Counted from the stretch's first letter, positions 10,638-22,079 are shown. The stretch: DNA of 64,000 nucleotides from Nemertoderma westbladi (GCA_032718475.1 JAUCBJ010008542.1:1-64000); one strand, 5' to 3'. A program made the numbers and translations. Notes: generated by a model not told the origin, from the letters alone.

Positions 10638-10872
10638 TAGGGTGTTACAAAAATCACTTTTTTGCCCCAATTGCTTGGAAACATGTTTTGTCATTTTAAT
10701 GTAGAAGTACAATGCAAAAAACCGTTTTGAAAAATATTTAGTGGAAGAGGTGTCACAAGAGTCACATAATCTGAGAAATTTAACAAAATATAGCAGTTTT
10801 AATTTACCGATAAATCTAGCGAGAGATGATTGCAATGATCTGAAACTCATGTTATGTAATGCATTTATCATG
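10638..10872 (+). repeat. left terminal inverted repeat of hAT-like element
   Basis: It matches the reverse complement of 13133-13371 over its whole length, with scattered substitutions and a small indel about 45 bp in. Confidence 0.9.
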
Positions 10873-11330
10873 GGCTTTCCAATAACGTTTTTGGCAATGT
10901 GAAATTGACAAGATCAGATGTGTCACATTGAGTTTGAAAAATTGATTTTTTTAAAAAATATAAGAAATTTAACAAAATATAGCAGTTTTAATTTACCGAT
11001 AAATCTAGCGAGAGATGATTGCAATGATCTGAAACTCATGTTATGTAATGCATTTATCATGGGCTTTCCAATAACGTTTTTGGCAATGTGAAATTAACAA
11101 GATCAGATGTGTCACATTGAGTTTGAAAAATTGAATTTTTTTTAAAAATATAAGAAATTTAACAAAATATAGCAGTTTTAATTTACCGATAAATCTAGCG
11201 ATAGATGATTGCAATGATCTGAAACTCATGTTATGTAATGCATTTATCATGGGCTTTCCAATAACGTTTTTGGCAATGTGAAATTGACAAACAAGATCAG
11301 ATGTGTCACATTGAGTTTGAAAACTTAACT
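10774..11330. repeat. 190-bp subterminal tandem repeat, 3 copies
   Basis: Units begin agaaatttaacaaaatatag at 10774, 10963 and 11153, giving periods of 189 and 190 bp. Each ends with gatcagatgtgtcacattga and a T/A-rich run. The first copy overlaps the left terminal repeat; the right terminus carries one copy only. Confidence 0.93.
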
Positions 11331-11453
11331 AATTCTATATGGGAATGTGCTGATCCCCCCTGAGTTAGTTCAACTATTACTGACCTGGCCATCTTTACAT
11401 TGCCGCGATACACAGTAACTAACCTGTCATAAGCCCCCTCAGAGGCATTGTCA

Positions 11454-12707
11454 TCACATATAAACGTACTTCAATTCCTTCAGTTGACCTCTCAACTGTT
11501 GGTATAAGTAGTTGAATTTCTCAGTCGGTGAGAAATCCTGTTGAGCGACATTAGTCTTGATATAGTTGATGAAGGTTCTCCAATGTTTAGATAAACCATT
11601 GAAGTGCGGAGGATGTAATGGTGGAAGACTGTGTCTCGGACTGAACTTAGAAAACTCCACTGTGATTGAGTTGACCATAGTATTGTCTTCCCTTCCTACC
11701 CGTTGATGGACATAAGTTGGAATCGGTTCAACTGATGAGTAGGATAACTTACCTGTGGACGAGTACGCGAATTCGTCCCGTGAGAGGTTACCTTCTCACT
11801 GACTGGTGATCTATAGTCAGTCTCAAACTCTGAGTCTGCCTGAATATTTATAACTGGGCATTCGTGGTTTAAACTTGGGATGGTCTTCAGGACGTTGGTA
11901 CTGTTGTTCCTGTACTCTAAGATTTTCATTCTCATGTTGAGCTCGTTCTACATTGTCATTGACCTCAGGGATATTACACCTAACATGGTCGAACTCCTTA
12001 TCCACCTGCACTTTGACGTACTGAATTCTTTGCTGCACTTCTTGCACAACACCACATACAGTTTGAACTTGTCCCTGCACCTGATGGACTTGTGACTGAA
12101 TATGTTGGACTTTACCTGTTTCGATGGATGACTTCATCCCACACCTCCTTATTACCTTCCCTAATTGCTAAATTTAATTGATACATATGGATCTTGGGCT
12201 TACCTGGAGTAGGACTTGGATTAAACCGCTCACTGTCTCGAGCTCCATCCCACTCGGCTTGATCGCCTTCGTTAATCACAAATCTTTATCGAGACTCTAC
12301 TTGAGGTCGTATGGGATTCAAGACAAAGAGTGTTACCTGAGGTGTGGTTTGTTCTAATTGGTGTCTAGGTTCGGGCTCATGGCAACCTCCGGGGTGACTT
12401 ACCTGGTTTCCAGGAGTCCCTGCATCCACTGGGTCCACCCAATCCTTGGCAACCAGTCTATAAATTTATTGCGCATAATGTTGATGTGCTTCTATGGTGT
12501 CGGCTCCATGTATCTCGTTGAAGCGCACAATCGATGGTTCAGGCTGCTGATTAGTTCTTGAGCAGTCCGTTGCTGTCGATCCTCCAATTCATAGGCCTCC
12601 TGTTGCGATTTGGCCCCAGCCAACTGTCTTTGTTGTTCTAGAATTAATGCCTCCTTGTGTTGTTCCATCTCGAGTTTCTTCCTGGTGATGTCGCGTTGAT
12701 GAGCCAA
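11454..12707 (-). pseudogene. captured BEL/Pao gag fragment
   Basis: Three minus-strand frames line up as one decayed gene. 12707-12492 is a charged coiled-coil rich in Gln, Glu and Arg. 12137-11823 is a Gln/Val-rich coiled stretch. 11678-11454 has the gag phrase HWRTFINYIK followed by FSPTEKFNYL. That phrase matches the Gag protein at 32089-34804 (HWRTFKTYV and FTPNEKFNYL). The order, coiled-coil then HWRTF region, is the same as in the BEL element at 28.9-36.9 kb. The sequence stops soon after FNYL, and frames are broken by shifts and stops. It lies wholly between the terminal repeats of the hAT-like element, so it was either captured or inserted there. Three CAGGTAAG octamers lie on its sense strand. 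Confidence 0.75.
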
Positions 12708-13132
12708 ATGTTTGTTCTCTTCATTGTCTGCTCACATTGAGTCGGGCTTACCGACTGCCTTCCAGCCTACCGATTTTAGCAGTCTTCCGACATTGGCAGT
12801 TTTCCATCCATAAATTGGTAGTGGCCTACCGGATCAGTTTAACTGTACGAATGTAACAAAATCACCTATTATTAAATTTGTAATTTTAAAATATATGTAA
12901 TTGTGGAAATGCTGCAATTTAATATTATTGTACTGTTGTTGTTGTAGTAACACACCTTACTGCCCTACTTCAGTACTTTGTTGCATGGCCTTTATGAATG
13001 AAGCAAAACAAAAGGGTCATGGAGTAACTTCGTAGTAGATGAAGTAGTAGTAGTATAAGTACATAGTACTGGTAAGGAGAGGAACACACTCAGTTTTCAT
13101 ACATTTTGATCTTCAATTTTGAAATTGTAGAA

Positions 13133-13371
13133 ATGATAAATGCATTACATAACATGAGTTTCAGATCATTGCAATCATCTATCGCTAGATTTATCGGTAA
13201 ATTAAAAGTGCTATATTTTGTTAAATTTCTTAGATTTTGTGACTCGTGTGACACCTCTTCCACTAAATATTTTTCAAAACGGTTTTTTGCATTGTACTTC
13301 TACATTAAAATGGCAAAAATGTCGAAGTTTCCAAGCAATTGGGGCAAAAAAGTGATTTTTGTAACACCCTA
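13133..13371 (-). repeat. right terminal inverted repeat of hAT-like element
   Basis: Reverse complement of 10638-10872. It ends GTAACACCCTA and is followed directly by the CTGTACAT duplication. Confidence 0.9.
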
Positions 13372-13612
13372 CTGTACATAATAATAATGTCATGTTGTTA
13401 GAAGCCTCTGTAAGAATGATATATTGATTCCCGCTCCCGGAAAGTTCCAATTTCGATTGTTGTGGAGAATTTGAGATAGTTACCACAACTGGCGAGCTCT
13501 CCCCCTGTAAAGAGAGTTTTCGTTATTGGATCCATATATGAACAGAGTTGGAGATTTCCATATGGAAATTTCAGTAATTAGTTTTCATAACTGTAAAGGA
13601 AATAAGCATTAA

Positions 13613-15165
13613 CCCTATTAGTACCGGGCTATAAAATGTTGTACAAATACCGGGAGGGGGTCATATTGACCCCCCCCTCTAAAATCTACAAATATTTACG
13701 AAAACGTCTGATTTTTTGTTTGTACGTAGGTATCACTTGTTTGGATCCAACCGAAAAAAAAAATTTTCGAAAAAATGTACTGGGGTGGTTATATTGCAGC
13801 ACCAAAATTACAAGTAGTGCACAATTTTCACAAAATTTGAAAGTTACATTTTCGGCTAATTATTTTTCAATACAGGTTTTTTGGGGTGCAAAATACATTG
13901 GAAAATATTTAAAAATGATATGATTACTATAAATGGCTGTTTAGTCCTCTCTGCGTAGGAAAAAAATGAAAAAAACAAGTAACCAGCACTTTTCAGTTAG
14001 AACACAAAATTTTTAATTCACTTATACGATGCTATAAATTCACATTTTCAGGTTTTCGAGGGCGCTGATTCTAATGGAATACATTTCTAATATGCCAGAT
14101 CATTGTTACTTGTATTTTTCGGCGTAATTTAGCAAATTTTGGTGCTAGCACCAAATTTCGTACCCATCACCAAAAAGTACAAGTTTGCGATGTCCAGTGC
14201 TGTTTTTATTGATTCCATCGGATTCAGGACCCTCATAAACCCGTATAACGCAAGAAACAAGGTGATACTATCTACTTATCAATTTGCATATTTTCCAATA
14301 TTTGGTGCTGGCACAATAATTTTCACCCACCGGCGAAAAATACAAGTTTGAGAACTCTTATGAAATTTTTACTGATTCCATTGAATTCAGAACCATCACA
14401 AACCCGTATAACGTAAGAAACAAGGTGACACAATCAATTGATATATTTGATGGTTTTCAAAATTTGGTGCTAGCACCACATTTTGCACCCACATCCGAAA
14501 AATACAAGTTTGAGATGTCTAGTTCGATAATTATATTTTCCATTGAATTCAGAATAGCCATAAACCTCTAAAACGCAAGAAATAAATTGTCACAAGCAAT
14601 TTTATATATTGAATGGATTTTCAAAATTTCGTGCTAGCACCAAAATTAGCACACAGCACCGAAAAATACAAGTTTGATACGCTTGGTTCAACTCGTATAT
14701 ATTTCATCGAATCCAGAACCTCAAAAAACCCCAATTGCGTAAAAAACAAGTTTCAAACAATCAATTTACAAAATTGACTTATTTCAAAATTTGGTGCTGG
14801 CACCAAAATTTGGCACCCATCGAAAAAAACAAGTTTGAAATTTCTAAATCAATTTATATGAATTCCATCCAATTTCTAACTCCAAAAAACCGGTGTAAAT
14901 CAAAAACCGAGATGTTACAATTCATATTTAATGAAATGTAATTTTCAAAAAACGTCTCAAAAAAAGTGCCAAAAGTAGGGTTAAAAAATGATGCTATAAC
15001 TCGAAAAGTACCCAATATTTTTGAAAACGGTTTTCACTACCATGAAGACAATAGATTTTTAGGAAAAGTCATAAAATTTCAGATTCCCAACTGCGTTTGT
15101 TTCAGAATTATAATAAAAAAACCACGGGGGGGGGTCATATTGACCCCTCCCCGGGTTTAATAGGG
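13613..15165. mobile_element. piggyBac-type non-autonomous element
   Basis: TTAA sites lie at 13609-13612 and 15166-15169, the target specificity of piggyBac transposons. The ends are CCCTATTA with a nearby CCGGG on the left and its inverted form TAATAGGG on the right. Just inside both ends is the palindrome GGGTCATATTGACCC (13658-13672 and 15132-15146) beside G/C runs. The interior is five 163-bp tandem repeats and has no transposase. A second left end of the same family is at 27979-28127. Confidence 0.82.
14130..14830. repeat. 163-bp tandem repeat, 5 units
   Basis: The anchor ggtgctagcacc, a 12-bp perfect palindrome in the best units, recurs at about 14141, 14304, 14466, 14630 and 14793. 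Each unit also has aaaaatacaagtttgag and ttccattgaattcagaac blocks. Units have diverged considerably, so the array is older than the 190-bp array at 10.8 kb. Confidence 0.88.
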
Positions 15166-15476
15166 TTAAGGATCAGGGAGATCATCGCTAAAATCAAACA
15201 AGACTCCGGACCTAATCCTATTGTTATCTGTTTCCAATTTTATGAATATATTCTTGACTATTTAGTATACAGTATATGGCGCTGTATCATAATAGTGTTA
15301 CTCATATAATCGCCATAAAGTTGATCAACTTCTAATTTTACAAACATTCGTATTAAATTAATCGTTCATCCTATTTATATAATTTGTGGAATATTAATTA
15401 ATTATTTACACTTATATATTATTGATACGAATTGTTATAGATAAACATAACATATGTACCAACAGTATTACAAGTT

Positions 15477-15805
15477 TTAAGTTTCCACGGAAAGACGAGT
15501 TTCTTCAAGAAGGCAAAGGCGTTGTATAGGTCTGAGAAGTTCTTGCCCGGTTATAGTTCGAATTGTTGCTGTTCGAACTATACCACTACAGTCAGCATTT
15601 GTTCTTAACACAATACCAGTGACCCAAAGTCGACGGGGTATGTTTTCACCATGAACAAGGACATAATCACCTCGCCGTAGGTTTCGGTGTTTCTTATACC
15701 ATTTTTGGCGGACTGATACTCTTGGAATATAAAATTTCTGCCAATGGTCCCAGAATTTGTCTGCCACATACTGTGTACGCTTCCAAGACTGGTGTGCTTT
15801 GGAGT
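15477..15805 (-). pseudogene. BEL/Pao integrase C-terminal fragment
   Basis: The minus-strand frame carries the C-terminal domain seen at the end of BEL/Pao polyproteins (the DUF5641 type): FWDHWQKFYIP, then RQKWYKKHRNLRRGDYVLV, then PRRLW, then LLRPIQRLCLLEE. The same block occurs near the end of the larger BEL frame at 28885-31281, with different wording, so it comes from another subfamily. Upstream codons continue to about 15805 and are then lost. No other part of this element adjoins it. Confidence 0.85.
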
Positions 15806-15852
15806 TATTTCTCCCTTAGTTGTCTTGAGGAACAGGAATAAATGGTTTAGTG

Positions 15853-16068
15853 TTAAGAATATGGAATAATCGAAAACCCACCCCAGACCATAATTTTGGC
15901 TGCGTTTTTGAAACTCAACCAGCAGTACTTTGCATTGTAGCGTTTACCAACTGGCCTCCACACAGAAGTTGTAAAAGCTCCAAACTGCGAAAATTGTGAT
16001 TCGTCAGATATCATTACATTTTCCCATTGTTCAGGAGACCAATCACGGTACTTTATACAAAAAGACAA
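15853..16068 (-). pseudogene. Tc1-like transposase fragment
   Basis: The frame encodes the second catalytic Asp region of a Tc1/mariner-type DDE transposase: DWSPEQW, then ISDESQF (the catalytic Asp), then VWRPVGKRYN, and KIMVWGGFS. Only about 70 residues remain of the usual 340 or so. The DNA-binding domain and the last acidic residue are missing, so it is a dead fragment. It abuts the BEL fragment at 15.8 kb. Confidence 0.85.
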
Positions 16069-16737
16069 TCAATCACGAATATTTTTCGATCACGAGTAAA
16101 CAATTTTTGGTAATAACGTACAACATGGACTTACGAATTAAAATTTTTTTATATTTAACTCGTAGATGATATTGCCGAACTGTGAGAAGTATTTGAAGTA
16201 CGACATTAAAACACTTCCATTCACAGTCAAATCTTGATATTATTTCTTAAAACTTGTAGCATTACGTTGTTCAATCTATTATTGATTAATTTCATTAACA
16301 AACATTTTATAAATAATGAAGACTTTCCTGTTTAATTTTATAAAATACATTCGATGTAAAGAACATTATCAACGAAATTAGAGACTTATCATGAACGTGG
16401 AAAATGTTAAGTAAAAAGTCAATCTTTCACATAGTAACTATATTATAGAAATGTTACAGCCACTGTAAATACGTTCGTTACATGTATTATTTATCAAATA
16501 AGAACACCACCATGCACTTGAATGTTATTGTATTATTTCAGTAGTTATTACTGTGCCAAGAGGTTTTATATTCTAGAATAAATATTTGACCTTTTGACAG
16601 CAAGATGGTAGCTAGTAATTTTGTAATATTGGTAAAAGTATAATATGTATAACCAGTACTAGTACAGTATGTATGTATACAGCACATTTGTGTTCATTTA
16701 TTGGGTTTTATGCCATTTTATTATTTTCTAGAACATT
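16069..16737. other. AT-rich non-coding DNA
   Basis: No gene or repeat family is recognised in this stretch. Confidence 0.5.
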
Positions 16738-17040
16738 GGTGATTGTTCTAGAACCTTAGTATAAATTTTTTAATGGTAGCTCGTTTTTTTTTACTAGTAC
16801 TAAAAAAAATAATATTCAATTTTTTAATTGGTGATTGTTCTAGAACCTTAGTAGAAATTTTTTAATGGTAGCTCGTTTTTTTTTACTAGCTACTATTTTT
16901 TGAAAATTAGAAAATATAATATTGTTTTATAGTGTTTTTTTTTTGGTATTGGTGAATGTTCTAGAACCTTAATATATATTTTTTTATGGTAGCTAGTGTG
17001 TTTTTTTAATAGCTAGTATTTTTTGAAAAAAAAAATTATA
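16738..17040. repeat. irregular tandem repeat with TTCTAGAA cores
   Basis: Three units start ggtgattgttctagaacc (or ggtgaatg in the last) at 16738, 16830 and 16951, so spacing is 92 then 121 bp. Each carries TTCTAGAAC, a pair of heat-shock-element half sites, followed by a tttttnatggtagct block and T runs. Confidence 0.75.
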
Positions 17041-17054
17041 GATATTTCTATCTT

Positions 17055-17133
17055 TTCTAGAATTTTCTAGATATTTCATCCAGTAAGCAACCGAGGGTGG
17101 ACTCTCTATAGCCGAGGGGCACTTGTATAAAAA
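17055..17133 (+). promoter_or_regulatory. heat-shock-type promoter: HSE plus TATA box
   Basis: Five contiguous 5-bp heat-shock modules alternate in orientation: TTC at 17055, GAA at 17060, TTC at 17065, GAT at 17070 (one mismatch) and TTC at 17075. A TATA box, TATAAAAA, is at 17126-17133, about 50 bp downstream. In known animals heat-shock factor trimers bind such arrays. No open frame follows, so this may be the promoter of a lost HSP gene copy or of a non-coding or transposon transcript. Confidence 0.5.
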
Positions 17134-17939
17134 CTAATAATCACGAACCCCGTCCTCTTACAATATACACCTAACTCTGCAGTAGTCAGTAGTAGTAGTA
17201 ATAGTAGTTAGTAGTGGTAGTAAGTAGTTATAAAGGAGATGAGTTTAAACCAAAGTGATAAAGTAACATTATTATATAACATAACCATATAGACAAAGTA
17301 GAATAAGATACGGATTCATAATTATTTTATCAAACTCATGTACTACTTACTTCAATGTGCCAATTGTAACAATAATTAAACATATTATTCTGATTAATCT
17401 GCGTTTGGCCCCATAAAATATTATACTGAAGTGTTTTATATCAATATATCCATGCGAGTAAACAAGAACTGAAGTAAATGTTTATTATTATAGTTTTTGA
17501 AATTGAATGATATACCCAAGATAGTGAAATAAATAATTTACCAGAAATTGCCATTTGATCAGATATATCAAAGCGGAGTCTTTAGTATAATACAATTCAC
17601 TCTGTTATACAATGTAAATATACTAAATCTATTTATAAATATATTATGAGCCCTACATTGTATATTTCTCCCACAGGTAGACAATGTAGTATGTTAAAAC
17701 TTGATATAATTTGGTATAATGTATAACATATTACAAATAAGACTGAGGCAGCTAAACTATATTGCAAAGAATTCAAATATCCTAAAGTAATATACTAGAC
17801 CCTCCGTCAACCTTATAAATAGTGTTCACCACCTACCCCACCCACCGCCCTTATTACTATATAATAATGAAAGATAGTACTGGCGCTCCAGTCACTCCGT
17901 TCCCTCCGCTGGGGGGGTTAAGTTGTAGGTTTTGACACT
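17134..17939. other. AT-rich DNA downstream of the HSE promoter
   Basis: No coding frame is supported. A tag/gtagta microsatellite-like run lies at 17182-17230. Confidence 0.5.
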
Positions 17940-19500
17940 ATGCAAAATCCGAGCACAGAGTTAGAAGCGCATTGGATAGGCGAACATTTCTTGCAGTGAA
18001 AGTATTTCCATACCTGTTATAGTTTTCGAGATAGTCAGACATGAGTAGCTAAAATTTAATTTTTTTTCGGTAAAGTCTGATTTCACCGGTACCTGTCATC
18101 CGAAATATGGATTGTGATATATCGTTAGATGCGGGTTCACTAACTGTACATTCACATATTTTCAAGGAAAAAATTCGATCAAGGGTTTTCGAAATATTTT
18201 CGAATTACCGGAAGCAGACTTTGGACGACCATATCCCCGGTACCAGTAGGCCTATTGAGTCGAAATTTGTTTTAATCTACTTAGAACACTCCAGTGAATG
18301 TTTTTTAGTTTGAAAGTTTTGCCCAAAAATGCTCAGAAGTAATTTCAAAAAAACTGATCATTTCGCGATCATGATCTTTTGACCCCCTAGAATTGAACTT
18401 TTTTATGGTCAAATTTTGGCTACCCCCCCTAATTCGAGGGTGAGGAATCTTTTTGTAATGTTAAGTTTTTTCATACGGTGAACTCACAGGACTTGGTCTT
18501 CGAAATAAAACCGAAGACATGATCTTTCCTGATCATGGCCTGATTAAATCGCTTTTTGAAAATTTCGAAATGCTCAAAAGTTGCCCCTTCTTAATAGAAG
18601 TCGATTAGTAAAAAAAAAATCGGGGGTCTCAAACAAAGTTTTCGAGAAAATCGGGAAAAACCGAAAAACACAATCTTTTATGATCAGGAAGCTGATCTCG
18701 AGAACTGGTTGACCGGTCGAGCCAATTTTTTTTTTAATCAACTCAGAATAGACCATTGCACATTTCTTACAATGAATGTTTATTAGAAAAACGCTTAGAT
18801 TCGATTTTAAATATACTGATCTTTTCGCGATCATGATCTTGAGTTTTGACCCACTAGACTTGAACTTTTTATGCCCAAATTTTGGCTACCCCCCATAATT
18901 CGAGGTGAGGAATCTTTTTGTGATGTTAAGTTTTTCCATACGGTGAACTCCCAGGACTTGGTCGTCGAAATAAAACCGAAAACACGATCTTTTCTGATCG
19001 CGGCCTGATCAAATCGCTTTTTGAAAATTTCGAAATGCACAAAAGGTGCCCCTTCACCATAGAAGTCGATTCGTAAAAAAAAATCGGGGGTCTCAAACAA
19101 AGTTTTCGAGAAAATCCGAAAAAAATAAAAAATCTGATATTTTATGATCAGGTATCAGATCTCGAGAACCGATTGTCCGATCGAGCCAATTTTTTTTTAA
19201 TCGACTCAGGGCGGTGTTCTGAACGTTTCCTACAGTAATTGTTTATATCCAAAATGCTTAGTTACGATTTTACGAAGTCCGATCTTTGCGCGATCATGAT
19301 CTTGCGTTTTGACCAGGAAGAATTCACTTTTTTTAAAATCTTTTAAAGGGAATCATGACTAATTTGGGGTCGCTGAATCTTTTTGTAATGTTAAGTTTTT
19401 CGATTGGAGCAAGCCTTGAGTGTCCGATTGCTGATCAAAACTGATCTTTGCTGATCATGGTCAAGATCATGATCTGATCGCTCCAAAAAAAGATATTTGA
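17940..19500. repeat. GATC-rich tandem repeat, ~462-bp period
   Basis: The anchor cgcgatcatgatctt recurs at 18364, 18826 and 19289 (periods 462 and 463). Other shared blocks are gaggaatctttttgtaatgt, aaaaatcgggggtctcaaac and tctcgagaac. A more diverged relative begins near 17940. Many units of GATCATGATC-type self-complementary words are present. Minus-strand frames over these units repeat the same residues and are by-products. Confidence 0.85.
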
Positions 19501-20580
19501 AGGTAAAGCCATATGCTGCCTATCGATTGGCGCCGGTCCCAAGTCCGTAGCATTAGCGGTTCTGGAGATATGCGCATAGCAACGCGGTTGCTAGGGAAGC
19601 GGACTTTTTGACTCAAATTGGTCCTAGACGGAGAACCGTAGACTTTTTTAACACATTATGTATGGCGAAAAGTTGTCTCGATAAATTTGGGGGGGGGGGG
19701 GGTCTAGGAACATCCTATTGTTCGTTTTCGCTTAGTTGCTGAGATCCTCTCGTCCCCCAAATCCCAGGATTCTATAAAGGCATTCTGCTGGACTAGTTCT
19801 GTGGCCGGAAAAGTTGTCGGTGTTCTGCGAACAGAGAACCTAATCGGTTTAGGGCCCAGACCGTCTAGAAAGAGTTATATTCTAATCTAAGACGTTGTTT
19901 TTCGCCGTCGCCGAAGATATATCTGTATATGAATCACCGGCAGTGATGGGAGTTCACTGCCGGCACTCTGTCGGGGCTTCACCCAACCGACAACATACCA
20001 GCCGACGGCGTTGTTTACTCCCCCAATGGAATTCGAGACGAATTCGTCCAGTTGGTCGATGTCGACGTCTGGTAACGCTGTCAACGTGGTTGACAATGTC
20101 TCATCTGTTACAAACAACGTTGTGAAGGCGTGGGAGCGAAGGGGCGCCACGGGTAGATCGATGAAGCCCGGGCCCGCTAGCTCCAGCTGCATTACCCAAA
20201 TGCTGCTCGAAGCGCCGGTCATGCAGCATCAGTTCCCTGGCGAGCGGGAGTCACAGTGGACCCGGACAAGCGGCTCCCACAAACCCGAATGAAACTACCT
20301 CCAACGTCGACTCTATTGCGAAACTGCTCTTAGAACAGTCAATATAAGACGACATCAAGGGAAATACCTAGAGGTCGGCGGCACAGACCATCATGGGGAC
20401 GACGACTTCGAGGGTCGACACGACCGCGAAACTCGTTTCTCCTTCGTAGTGAGGCTTAATGATGGCGACGTACGCCCCGATAGTTACGTCGTGCCAGAAT
20501 GATAAAGTAGTCCCCACCTCGGCCGCCGTTCGTAAAACCAACTAGAACAACTTCCCTGTTGTAACGCATCTGTAAGTTAA
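19501..20580. other. GC-richer segment, unrecognised
   Basis: Base composition is less AT-rich than its neighbours. It contains a run of 14 G near 19689, the 17-bp palindrome TAGCAACGCGGTTGCTA (19577-19593), and a perfect inverted pair cggcagtga/tcactgccg near 19940-19965. Overlapping frames on both strands are open at 19.9-20.3 kb, but none looks like a known protein. It may be a decayed element leader. Confidence 0.35.
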
Positions 20581-21794
20581 TTTATATTTATTTACACTTT
20601 TATATAATAAGATATTAGTTCTGTTAAGACGAGTTTAATTCCATCTTTGTAAGTAATGTACTTTGCAACAAGTATTTATGTACTTTTAATCCAAAATTAT
20701 AATGTTAGAAAACAACGTCTGATGAAAAACTGCATATAAATATATAAATATATATGCTGAAAAAACCGTGACGTCATTTATGAACATCTCCTTGATTGTT
20801 TCAAAGTCAACATAAACTCCCATGGCCACCGCGCAAATATTATAATTAATACCCTTAGTGACTTAGATTATTTAGTGACTTAGACATTTTTAATACAGGC
20901 TAAATTGATATATTTATAAACTACAAGGATACCGAAGTTCAACAAATTGGACCCGTTGCTGGGATAATGAAGGAAGTTCAACATTCACAGAATTATCGCT
21001 CGCTCCACCACAAATCAGGTTTATAAAGTTTGCAGACTTAATGGGCAGTTAAGATGGTACCAGTTATTTGGAGTTGTGTTGCTGCTTCCCAGTGTTTGAT
21101 TACTGTGATTAGCGTCTCTCGTCTTTACATTGCCGCTTCCTTATCCCTTTGTGTCTATTGTTATTTACAGGCTTGGCCTCTTGAGAAAGCCTTCCACTAT
21201 GAGACGAAAGCTACGGATCAGCTGACTGCCACCTCGGTATCGGATGCTTTTTATTTTGTGATACTGATTTACGTACATACCTACCGCCATTGGTAAAGTG
21301 TTTTACCTAACTTGCTTAACTAGACTAATTAAATAAAGCTAAAATATAACTGTAAAATAAAAGTTCATTTTAAAATTAAAGCATTTTTATGAAATATTAT
21401 TATTTAAATATAAATATTATTTTTTTTATTATTAATATATTATATTATGATAAATATTAAAATATGGCAGTTACAATATTTGGATTTAATAATTGTTGAC
21501 CCTAAGTTTAATACGATCTATTATTGCAATCTATAGCAATTATTGCGATCTGTTACTGCAAAATATACTGCGAGAACTTTTAATGTAAACCAAACATTAA
21601 AAAACATACAGCGCCTCAGAAAAACAAAACAAACAGCAATAAACCCGCGTTTACGGGTTGAAGGATGTTGGTGAACACAAAAAGTCTGAAATGAATGTGC
21701 AAAAACAAAATCGTACGATTCATTAATTTAAACAATAAAGCATAAACTTAAAATATTAGTAATTGTATAATAATTGTTAACATTTGCAACAAAC
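20581..21794. other. AT-rich DNA with one possible plus-strand exon
   Basis: At 21173 a pyrimidine tract ending ttatttacag precedes about 100 bp of open, non-repetitive sequence (gcttggcctcttgagaaagc onward). It could be a splice acceptor and exon, but I do not recognise the product and find no matching donor with confidence. Confidence 0.3.
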
Positions 21795-22079
21795 CTGCAG
21801 AATACCAGCCGACTGTAACTAATCTCCTTCTTCCCTTTCTTGGCGCCTTTCCCATAGGAAACCTGGAGGGTTGTTTTCGCTGGCTTTGTAATGTGCAGCA
21901 CCTGGGAGTGCAGTCGGCTGTTCCTGACGCGACCGCCCCTACCCCTTAGTACCGGCTGCGAAACACCGGAATACCGGTTCCCCAGTAGAACTGACAGATG
22001 GAACTCAACATTAGTTCCATCACGGATGGCTAGCAATGATTGTGTGCTCATACTGGTATCGGGTATAGTATGACTTTAA
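21795..22079 (-). CDS. candidate internal exon, unknown protein
   Basis: On the minus strand a 285-bp open segment is bounded by an acceptor-like tttatattgtag before 22079 and a possible donor (ctgcag followed by gtttgt) after 21795. The encoded 95 or so residues are balanced in composition: a hydrophobic middle (VEFHLSVLLGNRY), a basic Gly/Arg stretch (RGRGGRVRNSRL) and a Lys-rich end. The surrounding DNA is strongly AT-rich while this island is not, which supports coding. The family is not recognised. The donor is weak, so the 3' boundary is uncertain. Confidence 0.35.

Larger units (their letters stand above)
10638..13371. mobile_element. hAT-like non-autonomous DNA transposon carrying gag sequence
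   Basis: Terminal inverted repeats start TAGGGTGTTACAAAAATCAC and are about 235 bp long with few differences (10638-10872 and 13133-13371). The element is flanked by an exact 8-bp duplication, CTGTACAT, at 10630-10637 and 13372-13379. An 8-bp duplication and a TAGGG-type terminus fit the hAT superfamily. No transposase is visible. Inside are a 190-bp tandem repeat next to the left terminus and a decayed BEL/Pao gag fragment on the minus strand. It must therefore be moved by an enzyme supplied elsewhere. Confidence 0.85.

Noticed and set aside
13106-13381. Frame matching another at 10587-10871 on the opposite strand
   Set aside because: Both are translations of the hAT-like terminal inverted repeats.
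19577-19593. 17-bp palindrome resembling an RFX X-box
   Set aside because: The half sites are in the reversed order, and there is no nearby gene to support a regulatory role.
19887-20292. Overlapping frames on both strands at 19.9-20.3 kb
   Set aside because: Three frames are open because of base composition; none shows a domain or splice context.
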